Positions 1 to 10,843 of a stretch of 64,000 nt of DNA are shown one piece after another. A program made the position numbers and the translations under genes. The DNA comes from Paraspadella gotoi. Lineage: Eukaryota > Chaetognatha. The stretch spans positions 1,556,633 to 1,620,632 of the forward strand of contig CM119270.1 in NCBI GenBank assembly GCA_051294375.1, in the 5' to 3' direction. The notes beneath the pieces are model-generated. The model had not been told where the DNA came from and made no database searches. It saw only the letters and a program-made list of their open reading frames with translations. Positions within the stretch are counted from its first letter, which is position 1. The number at the start of each line of letters is the position of its first letter.

Positions 1-96
1 CGTTGGCAGTTAATGGCCGCGAGCAGCGAAAGGCTGGAAGGCTGTGGAGGGGGGGGTAAGAGGGAAGTGGCTCTGTTTACATTTTGGGTTTACTAA

Positions 97-223
97 ATTG
101 ATAAATCAATCGATAAAATCATTAATAATAGATTTAAAAAAATGTTAGATTTTAGGCCGAACGTGTACCCCGAATCTTAAACACAAGCCTGGGATTGTAA
201 GGAGAAAAAAGAGGGAAGGAGAG

Positions 224-293
<70 letters not shown>

Positions 294-678
294 GAGAGAG
301 AGAGAGNNNNNNNNNNNNNNNNNNNNNNNNNTCTTTCACTCTTAATTCTCTCTCTCTTTTTAAACCAAAATATTTTTTTACTTTCTTTTGTGTGTCCTTT
401 TTTTCTTGCATTTACTATCGCAAATGAACTAATGGTTAAGCATGCTTAACCCGAATAATATGATTGCTCAATAATATAATAATATGGCGTTCCTCATAAC
501 TGTAATCCACCAATACTATGTACCATACCGATTATACGATGACTCTCAAGCAAAACAAATTGATAAATCAATCGATAAAATCATTAATAAGATTTTAAAA
601 AATTGTTAGATTTTAGGCCGAACGTGTACCCGAATCTTAAACAGAGCCTGGATTGTAAGAGAGAAAAGAAGAGGGAAG

Positions 679-740
<62 letters not shown>

Positions 741-776
741 AGAGAGAGAGGAGAAGAGACGAGAGAGAGAGAGATA
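97..776. repeat. Direct repeat pair around the first gap
   Basis: The block 97-306 (AT-rich lead, a stretch containing GGCCGAACGTGTACCC, then a GA array) recurs at about 555-776 with mostly one-base insertions and deletions. The first copy stops at the 25-N gap 307-331. Two near-identical copies beside a gap suggest unmerged contig ends or haplotypes. A real local duplication is possible. Nothing coding is visible in either copy; the open frames are translations of the GA array. Confidence 0.75.
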
Positions 777-892
777 TGTAAACGTAATAAAGCGTTAATA
801 ATCATTATAATGCATTACTATTGTACTTACCCAGAACTGTATTCAAAACACGCTAGAAAAATGACGACAGTGATAGTATCCGATCGTTGTCG

Positions 893-929
893 AATACGAG
901 GACGACGACGACGACACGACGACGACGAC

Positions 930-975
<46 letters not shown>

Positions 976-1003
976 AACGACGACGACACGACGACGACGA
1001 CAA
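893..1003. repeat. (ACG)n trinucleotide array
   Basis: About 100 bases of near-perfect CGA/ACG repeat with a few interruptions. Translated, it gives poly-Thr/Asp/Arg on one strand and poly-Val/Ser on the other, which explains the long open frames here. Similar arrays occur at 1517-1590, 19493-19546, 25064-25110, 32621-32730, 37081-37190 and 62795-62840. Confidence 0.95.
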
Positions 1004-1329
1004 CTTCGCCGAACACATTTTCAAGTTTTTCATATTTCGGATTTCGAAAATAAATCGACAGTTTGAATTCTCTTCAACCGACAAAAGATATTTTCCCTCG
1101 TTAATTCTATTTGTTGACTTCGATGAACTCTTTAACTTTACTAACAGGGAATCGAATAGAAAAAAAAACAACTTATCCGTACGGAATATAAATCTTAGTA
1201 TAAAATAATAAATCGATTAAAGAACAAATGAATTCATCAAAATTAAAAAAAATAAAAAAAATAAATTAATCAAAACGTTGTTACATGTTACCGAAAAGGG
1301 GAAAATAATAGGCGAAAAGCAATTAACAA

Positions 1330-1460
1330 ATGACGTCCACGTTAGATGGCAGCTCAATCACGTGACTGCGAGAAAGACAAGCAGTTCTCTATTCGCGGGT
1401 CGAAGAGAAACAGTCATTCTAAGAAACACTTGGCATGTTTTCCCCGAGGTCAAGACATCC
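1330..1460 (+). CDS. Weak candidate exon ending at a consensus donor
   Basis: A stretch of more balanced composition stays open on the plus strand to position 1460, where ATCC is followed by GTAAGT, a strong 5' splice site. The predicted peptide contains VTARKTSSSLFAGRRETVIL and is not one I recognise. I see no convincing 3' splice site upstream. The minus strand is also open here, so this may be chance. Confidence 0.2.
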
Positions 1461-1686
1461 GTAAGTTTGTTGCTTGAAGTTAAGAGAAATCCTGAATAGG
1501 GCATCGGGTTTGACAATAATGACGACGATGAAGACGACAATAACGACGACGACGACGACGAAGAAAAAGGAGACGACGACGAAGACGCACGCGACCATAA
1601 AAAATGAATAAAAAGGAGAAAATTAAGGAAAAGATAAACTGGAAATCATAAGAGAAAAACTACGAAATAAAAATAGGAAAAAAAAT

Positions 1687-1702
1687 GCCGCAACGTTGCG
1701 GC
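1687..1702. other. 16-bp perfect palindrome GCCGCAACGTTGCGGC
   Basis: A perfect dyad of 16 bases in otherwise A-rich DNA. It could be a hairpin or a protein-binding dyad, but nothing nearby points to a function. Confidence 0.6.
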
Positions 1703-1865
1703 AGTGCGGTCAGACGTGATGTATTAACCTTTCTTTTTCGTTGTTAGTTTGATAGTTGAAAAAAAAGTTTTAATAATTTTTTATAACGAAATAATTAATA
1801 AAACAAATTTGTTGTAAAAAATCTTAAAACATTGTTTTTTCTACTAAGATTTCTTTAAAAACAAA

Positions 1866-1935
1866 AAGGCGGGGCCAGTAGTCGCTTAGATTTGATTTTT
1901 AACAAATGAGCAACAAACTATAGGAAAGTTATAAG
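1866..1935. repeat. Dispersed repeat, shared with 60316-60392
   Basis: The two places share GGCGG..., then a stretch like AGTCGCTTAGATTTGA, then ACAAATGAGCAAC, then ACTATAGG, with small indels between them. This is a dispersed repeat of unknown class. Nothing coding is visible. Confidence 0.65.
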
Positions 1936-1949
1936 CGTTTTTTAAACGT

Positions 1950-2064
1950 AAGTGGAACAGACCGACGGACAGAACATACCGTCCAACGACAGACCGACCG
2001 ACCGACGGCCGACGACCGAAAAGTGACTTATAGAGTTGCTTCGCGAGTAACTCGCGGCGCAACT
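1950..2064. repeat. GACGG-rich tract ending in a nested hairpin
   Basis: A run of GACCGACGGACAGA-like words is followed by AAAAGTGACTTATAGAGT and then a nested inverted repeat at 2034-2064, with CGCGAG/CTCGCG inside AGTTGC/GCAACT. The same order (GACGG words, an AAAAGTGA/TTATAGAGT-like stretch, hairpin) is seen at 35920-36120, and a weaker version at 50720-50805. It looks like the end of a dispersed element. Confidence 0.55.
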
Positions 2065-2573
2065 AATAAATCGCCATCCTTTTAATAAAATCCTTTATTA
2101 AAAATCTTATTGTCAGTAAATATAAATACAAAACAGTTACTGAGAAACTGATTTTATGGTAAAGTGAAATGTGAAAAGTATAATTTCAAAATCAGCGAAA
2201 TAACTACTGCAAGCAGTGACGTTCTAGCTTGTTCGAACGCACCTGCTTGCATCTGCTAATCGAATTTGGAGGTGTTATAATGATGAGGGCGCATCAATTA
2301 GAATTGAAATAAGTGGATTATTAGTGTACTAATGTATTACAATTTAAAATGCTATTAATTACTTTTAACTTCTTTGGTGATTACCTCACAAAAAACTAAA
2401 TTCTCATAACTCACCCTCCCCTCCCCTTAAATTTCAACCCGTCCTCGCCCTCCCCTTAATTCACACCCGTCTCCCTCTCCCCTTAATTCACAATTCCTTT
2501 CTTCTCTTCACTCGATGGTGACATTTGATACGGAATCCGTGACAAGAACAAGTAAGGGTGATCATCTCGGGGT

Positions 2574-2666
2574 CATGTGACGACAGGAAAGAGATTCCGG
2601 CCCAAGTGAAGCCAAACTGAGACATCAACGGGTTCGCATCCCTTCCGTGCAGATTCGCAGAGGCTC
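2574..2666 (-). CDS. Frizzled-type cysteine-rich domain, C-terminal exon
   Basis: Read on the minus strand, this exon starts after an AAAG 3' splice site and reads SLCESARKGCEP, then (L)MSQFGFTW, then PESLSC. This is the closing part of a Frizzled CRD (consensus RSLC..A..GC..LM..FGF.WP..L.C). It joins in phase to the exon at 5198-5425: that exon ends PC plus AG, and the first G here makes Arg, giving the family-typical CRSLC. Two one-base insertions, near GAACCCG and TGGGCC, break the frame. They may be assembly errors or pseudogene lesions. The exon's 3' end is not clear. The 7-TM part of a Frizzled, or the netrin-like part of an sFRP, is not visible in the window and would lie to the left. 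Confidence 0.75.
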
Positions 2667-2699
2667 CTTTGGTCAAGTACTGTCATCCTTCAGAATCAC

Positions 2700-2910
2700 C
2701 TCCGCCCGGGGGCGCTGCTAGGGGCGGCCCCGCGGGTGGCCCCGCGGGGGCAGGCCCCGGGGGCAAGCAAATTCCTTACTGCTGAGGGCGCCCTGTAGCT
2801 CTCTGTTTTTGGGGCCCAAGGGGCCACTCCAGGGGAATCCCCAGGGGCTAGAAAACCTTTCCCCGTGGGGGCCACCCCCAGGGGGTGAATTTGCCGGCCC
2901 CCCTGAGAAC
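2700..2910. repeat. GC-rich island of GGGG/CCCC palindromic words
   Basis: About 210 bases, mostly G and C in short self-complementary words such as CCCCGCGGGG, GGCCCC and CCCAGGGG, set in AT-rich DNA and followed by a CT tract. A second island of the same style lies at 4309-4520. The words are similar but the islands are not simple copies. The open frames on both strands here are compositional. Confidence 0.7.
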
Positions 2911-3119
2911 GGCTTCTCTCTCCCTTCCTTTTCTCTCCCGTCTCTCTCTCTCTCTTTCTCTTTTCTCTTTTTTCTTTCATCTTTTATTAAAATAAATCTA
3001 TAAAAATAAAATAATATCTTTCTACTTCAATTAATCAATCACTGAACCAATAGCTGCTGCAATACCAATATGCATAATCTTGGGTCAACTCCTGGCATTT
3101 TAACTTTAGCTCAAATGAC

Positions 3120-3530
3120 ATCTATTTGGTCAACTGAGACATTATTTGGACAACTGCTATAATTTGGTCAACTTTTTTAAAATTTGGTAAACTTTCATAA
3201 TTTGGTAACTTTATAATTTGGTAACTTTCATAACTTTGTGTCAACTTTAACAATTTGAGCAACTGCCATATTTGGTAATTTTATGTTAATAATTTAGTCA
3301 ACTGCGAATTCGTTAACCTTATAATTTCGTTAACAACTTTTCATATTTTGTCAACTGACATAATTTGCGTCAAACTGATATATAATTGATCAACTTTAAG
3401 AATTTGGTAAGCTTTTATAATTTGGTAAACTTTCCATAATTTTGGTCAACTGTCAAATTTGGTCAACTTGTATAATTTTGTCAACTTGCACTAATTTGGT
3501 CAACTTGGATAATTTGGTCAACAATCAACT
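3120..3530. repeat. Degenerate minisatellite, unit about 18-20 bp
   Basis: The motif TAATTTGGTCAACTTTCA, with variants such as AATTTGGTAAACTTT, recurs more than 20 times with drifting spacing. It is an old, diverged tandem array. No open frame of interest. Confidence 0.85.
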
Positions 3531-3595
3531 TAAACAATTAGCAATTATTAATTTCATCGTAAGAAATAGAAAGAGAGAAAGAGTGGAGAAAATTT

Positions 3596-3960
3596 TTTTA
3601 ATAAAATTCAAGTAAATGTGACTTTTGTTTTTTCTATAAAAACTTACTTTCACTTGTATACTTTTCTACCCAAGCAAACAAATTTTATTTTAAATTCATG
3701 CTAATGAAATTTTTAAAATAGTAGAATAAATAGTAGGATGGTTTAATTTTTTTAATTCACTTATAAAAAATTAATTAATTAATTATTAAATTTCAGTCTT
3801 TAGGTCCGTCCCACATTAGCATTAAACTCAAATTATTCGTGATTAGATATATGGATTTAGAATAAATCTTGTGTGTGGGTAGAAAAGTGTGTGATTGAGC
3901 CTAGATTAAAGTTTTGCTCACTTTCTCTCTCAAACATCAGCCTTTCCTCAACAACGTGAG
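3596..3960. repeat. Two inverted fragments of the 35-kb repeat family
   Basis: 3596-3700 matches the tandem unit at 34990-35920 in direct orientation (AAGTAAATGTGACTT..., CTTTTCTACCCA...). 3780-3960 matches it in inverse orientation: its reverse complement carries CTCAATCACACACTT, CTACCCACACACA, CCAATCACGA-like words and GTGGGACGGAC. Together they form an imperfect inverted repeat around an AT-rich centre. Confidence 0.65.
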
Positions 3961-4308
3961 TTCATCTGAGACAATCTACAAACTAAACAATTATTAATTA
4001 AAATCTTAAATGAAAAAAAATTATTTTCACGTTTAACATAATTTGAGAAAAAAAATGTTATATTTTTTTTTAGTACATAAAACAAGTCCTTGAAAGATAG
4101 AGAGAGAGAAAGATAGAGAAAGAGAAAGAAAAAAGAAACGAGAGAAAAGAAAAAGATAAAAAAAATGAAGAGAGAGAGAAAGAGAAAGAGAGAGAGAGTG
4201 GTGAGAGAAAGGAGAGAAAGAGAGAGTAACAGACCAGGGGAGAGATATTCTCAAGATACAATAACATTGTCAGTATTTTTCTTATCTAAACTTTGGCTCT
4301 CTCCTTAC

Positions 4309-4520
4309 TCGCCCCTGGGGGAGCACTTTTTTTGCTCCCCAAGGGTTACCCCCCAGGGGCAGACTTTTTTTTGGCCCGAGGGGGCCGCCCGCAGGGGGGT
4401 TCCCCCTGGGCAAACATTTTTGGGTCTATTAGGGGCAGCCCCTCAAATGACCATTTGCTGCTCCCCCTGGAATAGTTCCTGCCCCCTGGGGCCGCCCTAG
4501 AAGCCGCCCCGCGGGGCGGA
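4309..4520. repeat. Second GC-rich palindromic island
   Basis: Built of CCCCTG/CAGGGG words, ending in CGCCCCGCGGGGCG, a perfect dyad. It is preceded by a GA tract (about 4098-4230). See the island at 2700-2910. The predicted proline/glycine-rich peptides have no recognisable domain. Confidence 0.7.
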
Positions 4521-5197
4521 GGATTTGAGATGACATATCTCCCTTTGGTTGGGGAAAAAGAGGGGAGGATGAGGGGGGGCGGTGAGGGGGGGGTAGAATC
4601 GTTTTGAGAAATCGTTGTTGTTTGTTGATTTTATCAAAGCGTGATTAAGAATCTAGTAATAGAAACTCTTGATAACTTAACTGCTTGAATAATTTTTTTT
4701 AAAAATATGATTATTTAAATTGATAAAAATACGATGAATGAAGAAGTTAATTTCCACATTTTTAAAATAATGTATGAATCAAGGGAACTTCGTCGAAAAA
4801 ACGATTTTCACCGTCTGTATCGATTCGCCGATTGATACAACAACAACAACAACAACCACATACAACGACGACGAGCGACAACGCGAACAACAACGATGAA
4901 ACAACAAATTGGTTCAATTAATAACCATTGACCACAACAAAAATATCTGTAACAAATCGTTACTGTTATACGTATTACCAAATCAGATTGGCTACATCAA
5001 TCTCATTTGCATATAGCAGTAGTTCTTTTTTCAATATTGAGCCAATTTATTCAATAAAATATAAATCATAGCATCAGCCCAGCCCCGATAAAACAATACT
5101 AAAAAGTAACAACAATCCAAAACGACGTCAACAAACACAACGACGACAACCACCAACCATAACCACCAACCACCAACCACATTTCCCAGGACTCAAC

Positions 5198-5425
5198 CTG
5201 CAAGGCAAAATCCTCTCTCTCTTTTCACTCCAACACGGCGGGGCGTACAAGAGGCAGAGCAAAGGCTTCAGCGCCGCCGAACAGTCGACGCTGACGAGCG
5301 GTTGGAAGGAAGACCATTCGAGATTCGCTGAAGACTGAGAAACGTGATTGAAGAAGTTCGGAACTCTGGTGGAATTGTAGCCGAGAGTTTGGCAGCCTGG
5401 TATGGTTAAGGGTTCGCAGCGGGAG
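5198..5425 (-). CDS. Frizzled-type cysteine-rich domain, main exon
   Basis: The 228-nt minus-strand exon begins after a CCCAG acceptor. Its pyrimidine tract is the (CT)n array seen on the plus strand as GA at 5447-5494. It ends at TTGCAG|GTTGAG. It encodes SRCEPLTIPGCQTLGYNSTR, then VPNFFNHVSQSSANLEWSSF, then QPLV and DCSAALKPLLCLLYAPPC, ending ILPC plus AG. This follows the Frizzled CRD pattern (CEP..IP.C...GYN.T..PN...H..Q..A..E...F.PLV...CS..L...LC..YAP.C) with all expected cysteines. CRDs of this type bind Wnt ligands in Frizzleds and sFRPs, and also occur in corin, MFRP and collagen XVIII. Without the rest of the gene I cannot say which. Both exon edges are phase 2. The signal-peptide exon is not seen. 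Confidence 0.88.
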
Positions 5426-5442
5426 CTGGGTTTGGGGGAGGG

Positions 5443-5446
<4 letters not shown>

Positions 5447-5494
<48 letters not shown>
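5447..5494. repeat. (GA)n array serving as a polypyrimidine tract
   Basis: About 24 uninterrupted GA units on the plus strand. On the minus strand they are (CT)n, about 20 bases upstream of the Frizzled-exon acceptor, so the microsatellite supplies the pyrimidine tract. The interval 5495-6380 beyond it is AT-rich spacer in which I see nothing else. Confidence 0.8.
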
Positions 5495-5496
<2 letters not shown>

Positions 5497-6397
5497 AAAT
5501 TGAGACGATTTAATCAATATGACATTTTATAAAATTATTAAAACGAATGTATAAATCATTTATAATGCATAGAAGCTATCTTTTCCCTAAATTTGGAATA
5601 TGGAGAGGCTATGGTAAGTTTAGTCCTCCATCCCTCTTATATGATGATAACAAAGTATGCTTTAATTCTCAGTCTTTATTATAAACTCTTAATTTATAAA
5701 CTCCCAACGAACCCGGCTTTCCAATCAATGAAGTTGTGGTTTGGTTGATATTTTCATGTACCGTTTAAATAGCATAAAAGGACCGCTCTCTTACTATATT
5801 CATGATAATATTCAGAGAGTTAACCCGCATTAAATTTTAACTCTACGACCTTATTTTTGAAAACCTTACTTTACACTTACCTCTCCGCGGAACAAAATTG
5901 AAAAAAGGCAGTAAAAACAAAGATATTCATCAATTTTCCCTTCGAAGACGAAAACGACGCAACAAATAATTTCAAAGACATTTTTAAATTTTTTTAATCC
6001 TAGAATTTCGAAAATGAAATCGACGAACAGTTGAGTCTCTTCGCTAATTCTATTTGTTTAATGAGATGAGTTCAATTAACTACTTAACGCGAAATAAAAA
6101 CGGGGAAAAACAAAATTTTTCTTACGCATTGGCAAAGTTATCCTATTTGTTCACACGGCCGAATAACATTCCTTCAAGATTTAATGATATATCATAGAAA
6201 ATATGGGCATTGCAGAAAAGGAAAAAAAGTTTTGAAAACAAATGAGCTTGACTTTTATGTAGACAAAAATATTAAAAATATATTTCGCACTGACTCAAGT
6301 TATATTTTTATCTCTCTCTACTAGATTTACATATATATATATATCTCTCTCTCTTAACGCATACTTCTTTTTAAAAAAAATACCTTAAAAGTAAATA

Positions 6398-6441
6398 AAC
6401 AAGTTTGAGCAAACAATGTCGGATCTGCCTACGATAATTAA
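6398..6441. repeat. Dispersed 44-bp sequence, also at 33247-33290
   Basis: Both sites carry ACAAGTTTGAGCAAACAATG followed by TCGGATCTGCCTACGATAAT, essentially identical. The flanks differ; the second copy runs into an (AATT)n array. This is probably the end of a dispersed element. Class unknown. Confidence 0.75.
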
Positions 6442-6689
6442 GCGGTAATAAGCTAATACGTGTGATCTTAACAGATGATAACAAATCGTAACATAACAAA
6501 TCTTAATTACGGTAGCAAGAATTTCAGTCCTATAAAAATAAAATTCAATGTTTTTAATAAAACATTCATTTAAAATTTTAGCTAACGATAACAAAATCAA
6601 CCTTAATAGTTGGCGATATGACTAAAACCACCTCAAATGCGATACCTGAATTTGTAAATGAAATAAATCGCGATGACTGGCGTCGTCGT

Positions 6690-6824
6690 CTTCTTAATGT
6701 CGGCCAAAAGGTGACGACTTTGCGCGAGGGACTTCCAGTTTTTTTAAGATCGACTCTCTCTCTCTCTCTCCTCTATCTCTTCTCTCTCTGCTCTTTGTAA
6801 GATCGACCTCTCTCTCTCTCTCCG

Positions 6825-6856
<32 letters not shown>

Positions 6857-6857
6857 G

Positions 6858-6889
<32 letters not shown>

Positions 6890-6975
6890 CTCTCCTCGTA
6901 AGATCGACCCTATCCTCCTCTCTCTCCCTCTCTCTCTCCTCTCTCTCTCCTCCTCTCTCTCTCTCTCTCTCTCTT
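6690..6975. repeat. Diverged module start plus interrupted (CT)n array
   Basis: 6690-6745 (GTCGGCCAAAAGG, GCGCGAGGGACTTCCAGTTTTT) resembles the first part of the module at 7147, with an internal deletion. It leads into about 220 bases of (CT)n broken by ATCGACC and GTAAGATCGACC words. The open frames here are shadows of the repeat. Confidence 0.6.
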
Positions 6976-7146
6976 AACTCATAACATAATTACTGTCTCT
7001 TCATTGTGAGCCGAATCCGAACACAACAGCAACAAAACAACACTTTCAGGCGACATGCCTCAACCTGGCGATGCTCTTTCCGCCCACAAACATCAGGCGA
7101 CATGCTCTACTTGGTGACGAACTTTCCACCAACACACAATTCACTG

Positions 7147-7253
7147 AAGAGACGCGACGTCGGCCAAACCGTTTAACATTGTCGGTTAGAAAGTTAACTA
7201 CTTCGCGTGAGGGACTTCGGGTTTTTGTCGGTTTCTGTCGGTTCGACCGCGTT

Positions 7254-7296
<43 letters not shown>

Positions 7297-7300
7297 TCTC

Positions 7301-7349
<49 letters not shown>

Positions 7350-7431
7350 ACGTTTTCGTGACGAGGCCGCTCTCGCTCTCTGTGTGTGGAAAGACGAAAA
7401 AAAAAAATCAATATCGTTCTCCGCCTCCGAC

Positions 7432-7516
<85 letters not shown>

Positions 7517-7787
7517 CTCCGTCGACCGTTCGCTTGTTTTTCTCTTTATCGCTTTTTTCTTTCTCATTTTATCGAATTCTTTATTATTGTTTATTGTTTA
7601 ATATTGTTTTATTTATATTATTTACTTCGCGAAGCATAAGCCAACGTTCAAATTCTCAGACTTTAACTTTAAACTTTTTTGTTTTAGTTACAACTTTATT
7701 TTTGTTGTTTAAAAACAACGGTAAAATTGAAAAAAAAAATAAATCACTTAATAATTTTTCGGCTCTGATGAGAGCCTTCTTCAGCGC

Positions 7788-7885
<98 letters not shown>

Positions 7886-8185
7886 AAATTTGTTGCATTA
7901 AAAGTGAAAACACCCTGTCATTTGTTTTATAATTCCATTTTTTAAAAAATCAAAATTTATTTAAATCTTTATCATCAGCATTTTTTAAAATTCTTGTTAT
8001 ATATTTTTTTTATTTTTTCCTGGAATGTTTCTTTACTTTTTCATTTACATCATCATTATCATCATAGTTTTTTAAAATCATCATCATCATCGTCATAATC
8101 ATCATCATCATCATCACCGTCTCCCAAAACGATGCAATCATTTTTCTTTTTCCTCCGCCTTTTTTCTCTCTCGTTTCTCTCGAAT
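7147..8185. repeat. CT/GA module, copy A, with 3' tail
   Basis: Order: CGCGACGTCGGCC, a unique ~70-bp lead, (CT)n, a spacer with TCTGTGTGTGGAAAGACG, (CT)n, ATCGAATTC and CTTCGCGA-GCATAAG words, a spacer, a hammerhead-like core, (GA)n (7788-7879), and TTTGTTGCATTAAAAGTGAA. A ~250-bp tail follows (7931-8181) with CATCATCAT runs. Copies at 11105-11839 and 17130-17880 match; only the third also has the tail (17880-18126). The CT arm and the GA arm are inverted relative to each other, so a transcript could fold back. The open frames are repeat translations. No transposase or reverse transcriptase is seen. Confidence 0.8.
7757..7784 (-). ncRNA. Hammerhead-like core in the module (tentative)
   Basis: On the minus strand: CTGAAGAA, then GGCTCT-CATC-AGAGCC (a perfect 6-bp stem with a 4-base loop), then GAAA. 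This fits the hammerhead ribozyme core CUGANGA / stem II / GAAA, with one extra A before stem II. I cannot identify convincing stems I and III. In the copies near 11635 and 17651-17680 the left stem arm is changed. The motif resembles the CTGAWGA...GAAAC hairpins of some Penelope-like and related retroelements. It could be a plain hairpin. Confidence 0.3.
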
Positions 8186-8264
8186 TTTAAGTTTATTCGT
8201 TAACTAAGGAGCACTCAATAAATATCCACAACTATTTTGATTGTTATGGCGGCTTAAAATTCAC

Positions 8265-8415
8265 AAACCGCTCATCAGACTGCCGTTGGCTGCAGGATGG
8301 TTCGAACCTCAAAGGTCGCGGGGTCTAGCCCGAAGTGGTCGCCTAGCATTAAAGGGACAAACCGCCTGTAACACGTTGTTACAGCTGATCGAGCTCAGGG
8401 CTGCTTTTATTGAAC
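8265..8415 (+). repeat. Possible tRNA-derived SINE head (copy at 14280-14425)
   Basis: TGGCTGCAGGATGG resembles a pol III A box. About 40 bases on, AAAGGTCGCGGGGTCTAGCCC resembles an anticodon-arm end plus a degenerate B box. A second tRNA-like piece (GTGGTCGCCTAGCATTAA) follows directly. The resemblance is partial and I cannot fold a full cloverleaf. Confidence 0.3.
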
Positions 8416-10439
8416 GGTTCTGACACTAACTCATAACAATATTACTGTTTTTCAGTGTCACAAAACTGAAAAGTAATTATATTATAATTTGAATTTAACT
8501 GTCGGGTTTTCTGTTTATCATAGTCTCAAGCAAAGAATTTGAGCGAAAAAGATTGATAAACAAATTGCTACTAAAAAAGATTGATACTAAAAAATATTGA
8601 TAAACAAATTTGCTTCTACTCGAAAAACAATGATTTGAAGGATTTTAAAAAAGGAATTTGAAACAAAAAACAAGGTTGATGTAAAATATTGAAAAACAAT
8701 TTTGTTTTCAAATAATTAAAATCAGCAAAACAAAATTTATATACTATTATTTATTTTTGTTATGGCTCTTAGACTAAATGTGTTTTTCTCCCAACGTCTT
8801 GATCAAAAATGATACGTAAAAATATGCTAGCAGCAACTCTGAAGTTGTCATTTAATATATGAGTAGTTTATTTCCTATCAAAATTTTACCCATCAACACA
8901 ATAATTAGTCTACTTTCCCAAACAGAAATTAACAAAATATGAGATATTTAAATTATGTACATTTGTTTCCGTTGACAATAATCTCTTTATAAATAGTTCA
9001 TGACTGATTTAAAAATCGTGTAAATGTCAGCGTAACCAAAAAATTCTCTCAATATAATCATTGCTACTTACATTGTGGCATTAAATCTTTATGTATATAT
9101 GTTAGGAATGTTCATGTTCATTTTCTGTTTAAAATATTTGTGTTTATATTCTTGGATCTATTATTATTATTATATTATTGTTAATATCTTCATTCATACA
9201 AGATATTTAAAAATATAAAAAACCAAAGAACAATTAATTATTAGGCTTTTTCTAGAACGCCCATTTTGTCTTAAATTCGGAGGTTAGGATTAAAGATGAA
9301 TTATGAATTAATATAATATATTAATATTGTCATTTAGGTTTAAGAATTTGGTAAGGACAAGGATTTAGGGTTGAGGTTAAGAATGGTTAGGATTATGATT
9401 AAGGTGTTATTACAAGTTACCAATAAATATCAATCAATGTCAATGATGAACAGACGTGATGAAAAGGTTTAAATAAAAATATTTTTTATGATTTTGTAAT
9501 AGAATTTATATGTAATTATGGTAAACAATTTAATTGTTTTAAAGATTTAAAAATCAGGGCAAAAGTGCCAAAATATAAGATGGGATTTTGTAAACTAATT
9601 CCTTTTTCTGACCAAAAGTAGGGGCATAAATGACAGAACACTAGATTACTATTATTTATTTTTTTAGAATAAAAGGAGTGCCAAATTTTGGTAAATTAAT
9701 TTTTTTACTTAGAACCGAAAAGTTGCGGAAAAATTGACGAAACACGAGGTATAATTTTGTTTTTTTCTTAGAATCAAAAAAATTACTAAGCGCAGAAAAA
9801 ATTAGATGAGATTTCGGTAAATTCTTTTTTTTTAGAATTAAAACGGAAAGGTTAAAATTAGTTCGAAAAGTTCCTTCTTCTCTGATCGTGATATTTTGGT
9901 TTCTAGTGTAAAATTAAAAGGAACGATAAAAACTTAATTTTTTGTTCTCACGATTTGATACTTTAAAAACAATGATAATAGTAAGATTAAAAAAAAAGTC
10001 GATGTTTTAACATTGTAAAGATTATATATAATATATATATACTTACTTTAAGCAGATCTGAATAAAAGATCGCTTGGGATATTATATTAAGAGTTGTATA
10101 AATACTGTTTGTGTTATTCAAATTTTATACTTCTTCTTCAGTCGGCAAACACGCGGATAAATGTTTCTCTCTTGACAGATTTATTATTGAGTAGATTAAA
10201 CAGAAAAAGGAAGTAAAATATTTTGAGTTCAATACAGCAGTGTATACTAAAAACAACGAAGAAGTTTAGTAATATCAGATTTTGCAAGTTCAGTTTTTAC
10301 GAAATATTGAAATTGCTAAGTCGTTATCATGTATCACTATGCGAAATTAATAATTAGACTGGTAGGATTGAAGATAGTACATAGGATGACGAATATAACG
10401 TTAGAATGTCACTTGGACTTTTATCACAATAGATCGTAA

Positions 10440-10843
10440 GGACCTGTAAGAATTTAAGATGAACCATGGTGTTATACAATGTCGACGCCTGCCCAGTTAG
10501 ATTACATTTCCTTTTATTCATCCCGTCTCGTCAGGCTACACCGGCGAGGCCAATTGCCTCCCCGAGTGCATTTCTTCTACTTATTTTCGTGGCAAGAGGG
10601 ATGTGCTTACGCGAGGCTGTATATTGAATTCTGATGCCCCCGTCTGATCATGGTTGACTACAGGAGATGGAATGCGGGAAGCGTTGGAATACTTATCAGC
10701 CGAACGAAGCCCAAGAATATAAATCAATGTATGATTACTTTTTTGTTATGTCAGAAGTCTGTGGTTACAACAATGAGAGAAAATGTCGCTTGTAGGATGT
10801 TCATGCACTGATAAATACTGGTGGTTTCCTGTGTAAAATTTAA
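10440..10843 (+). pseudogene. C-type lectin-like exon, broken copy
   Basis: The homologue of 16442-16893 in the first large unit. The shared ends are clear: TTAGAATGTCACTTGG at the start, and GCACTGATAAATACTGG then TGTGTAAA at the end. The reading frame is interrupted many times, and about 90 bases in the middle (10560-10670) align poorly with the second copy. It is either a decayed paralogue or the same locus assembled twice from noisy data. Confidence 0.55.

Larger units (their letters stand above)
2667..5197 (-). other. Intron inside the Frizzled-type domain
   Basis: About 2.5 kb between the CAG|GTTGAG donor (exon end 5198) and the AAAG|G acceptor (exon start 2666), phase 2. It contains two GC-rich islands, an AATTTGGTCAAC minisatellite, GA and CT tracts, and an inverted pair of fragments of the 35-kb repeat family. 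No other exon is recognised in it. Confidence 0.6.

Noticed and set aside
603-1208. 201-codon ORF with poly-Thr
   Set aside because: It spans a GA array and an (ACG)n array; the opposite strand is equally open (poly-Val).
7207-7932. 241-codon plus-strand ORF rich in Ser and Leu, ending in Arg/Glu
   Set aside because: It is a translation of (CT)n then (GA)n arrays with short unique spacers; the spacer is part of a three-copy repeat module.
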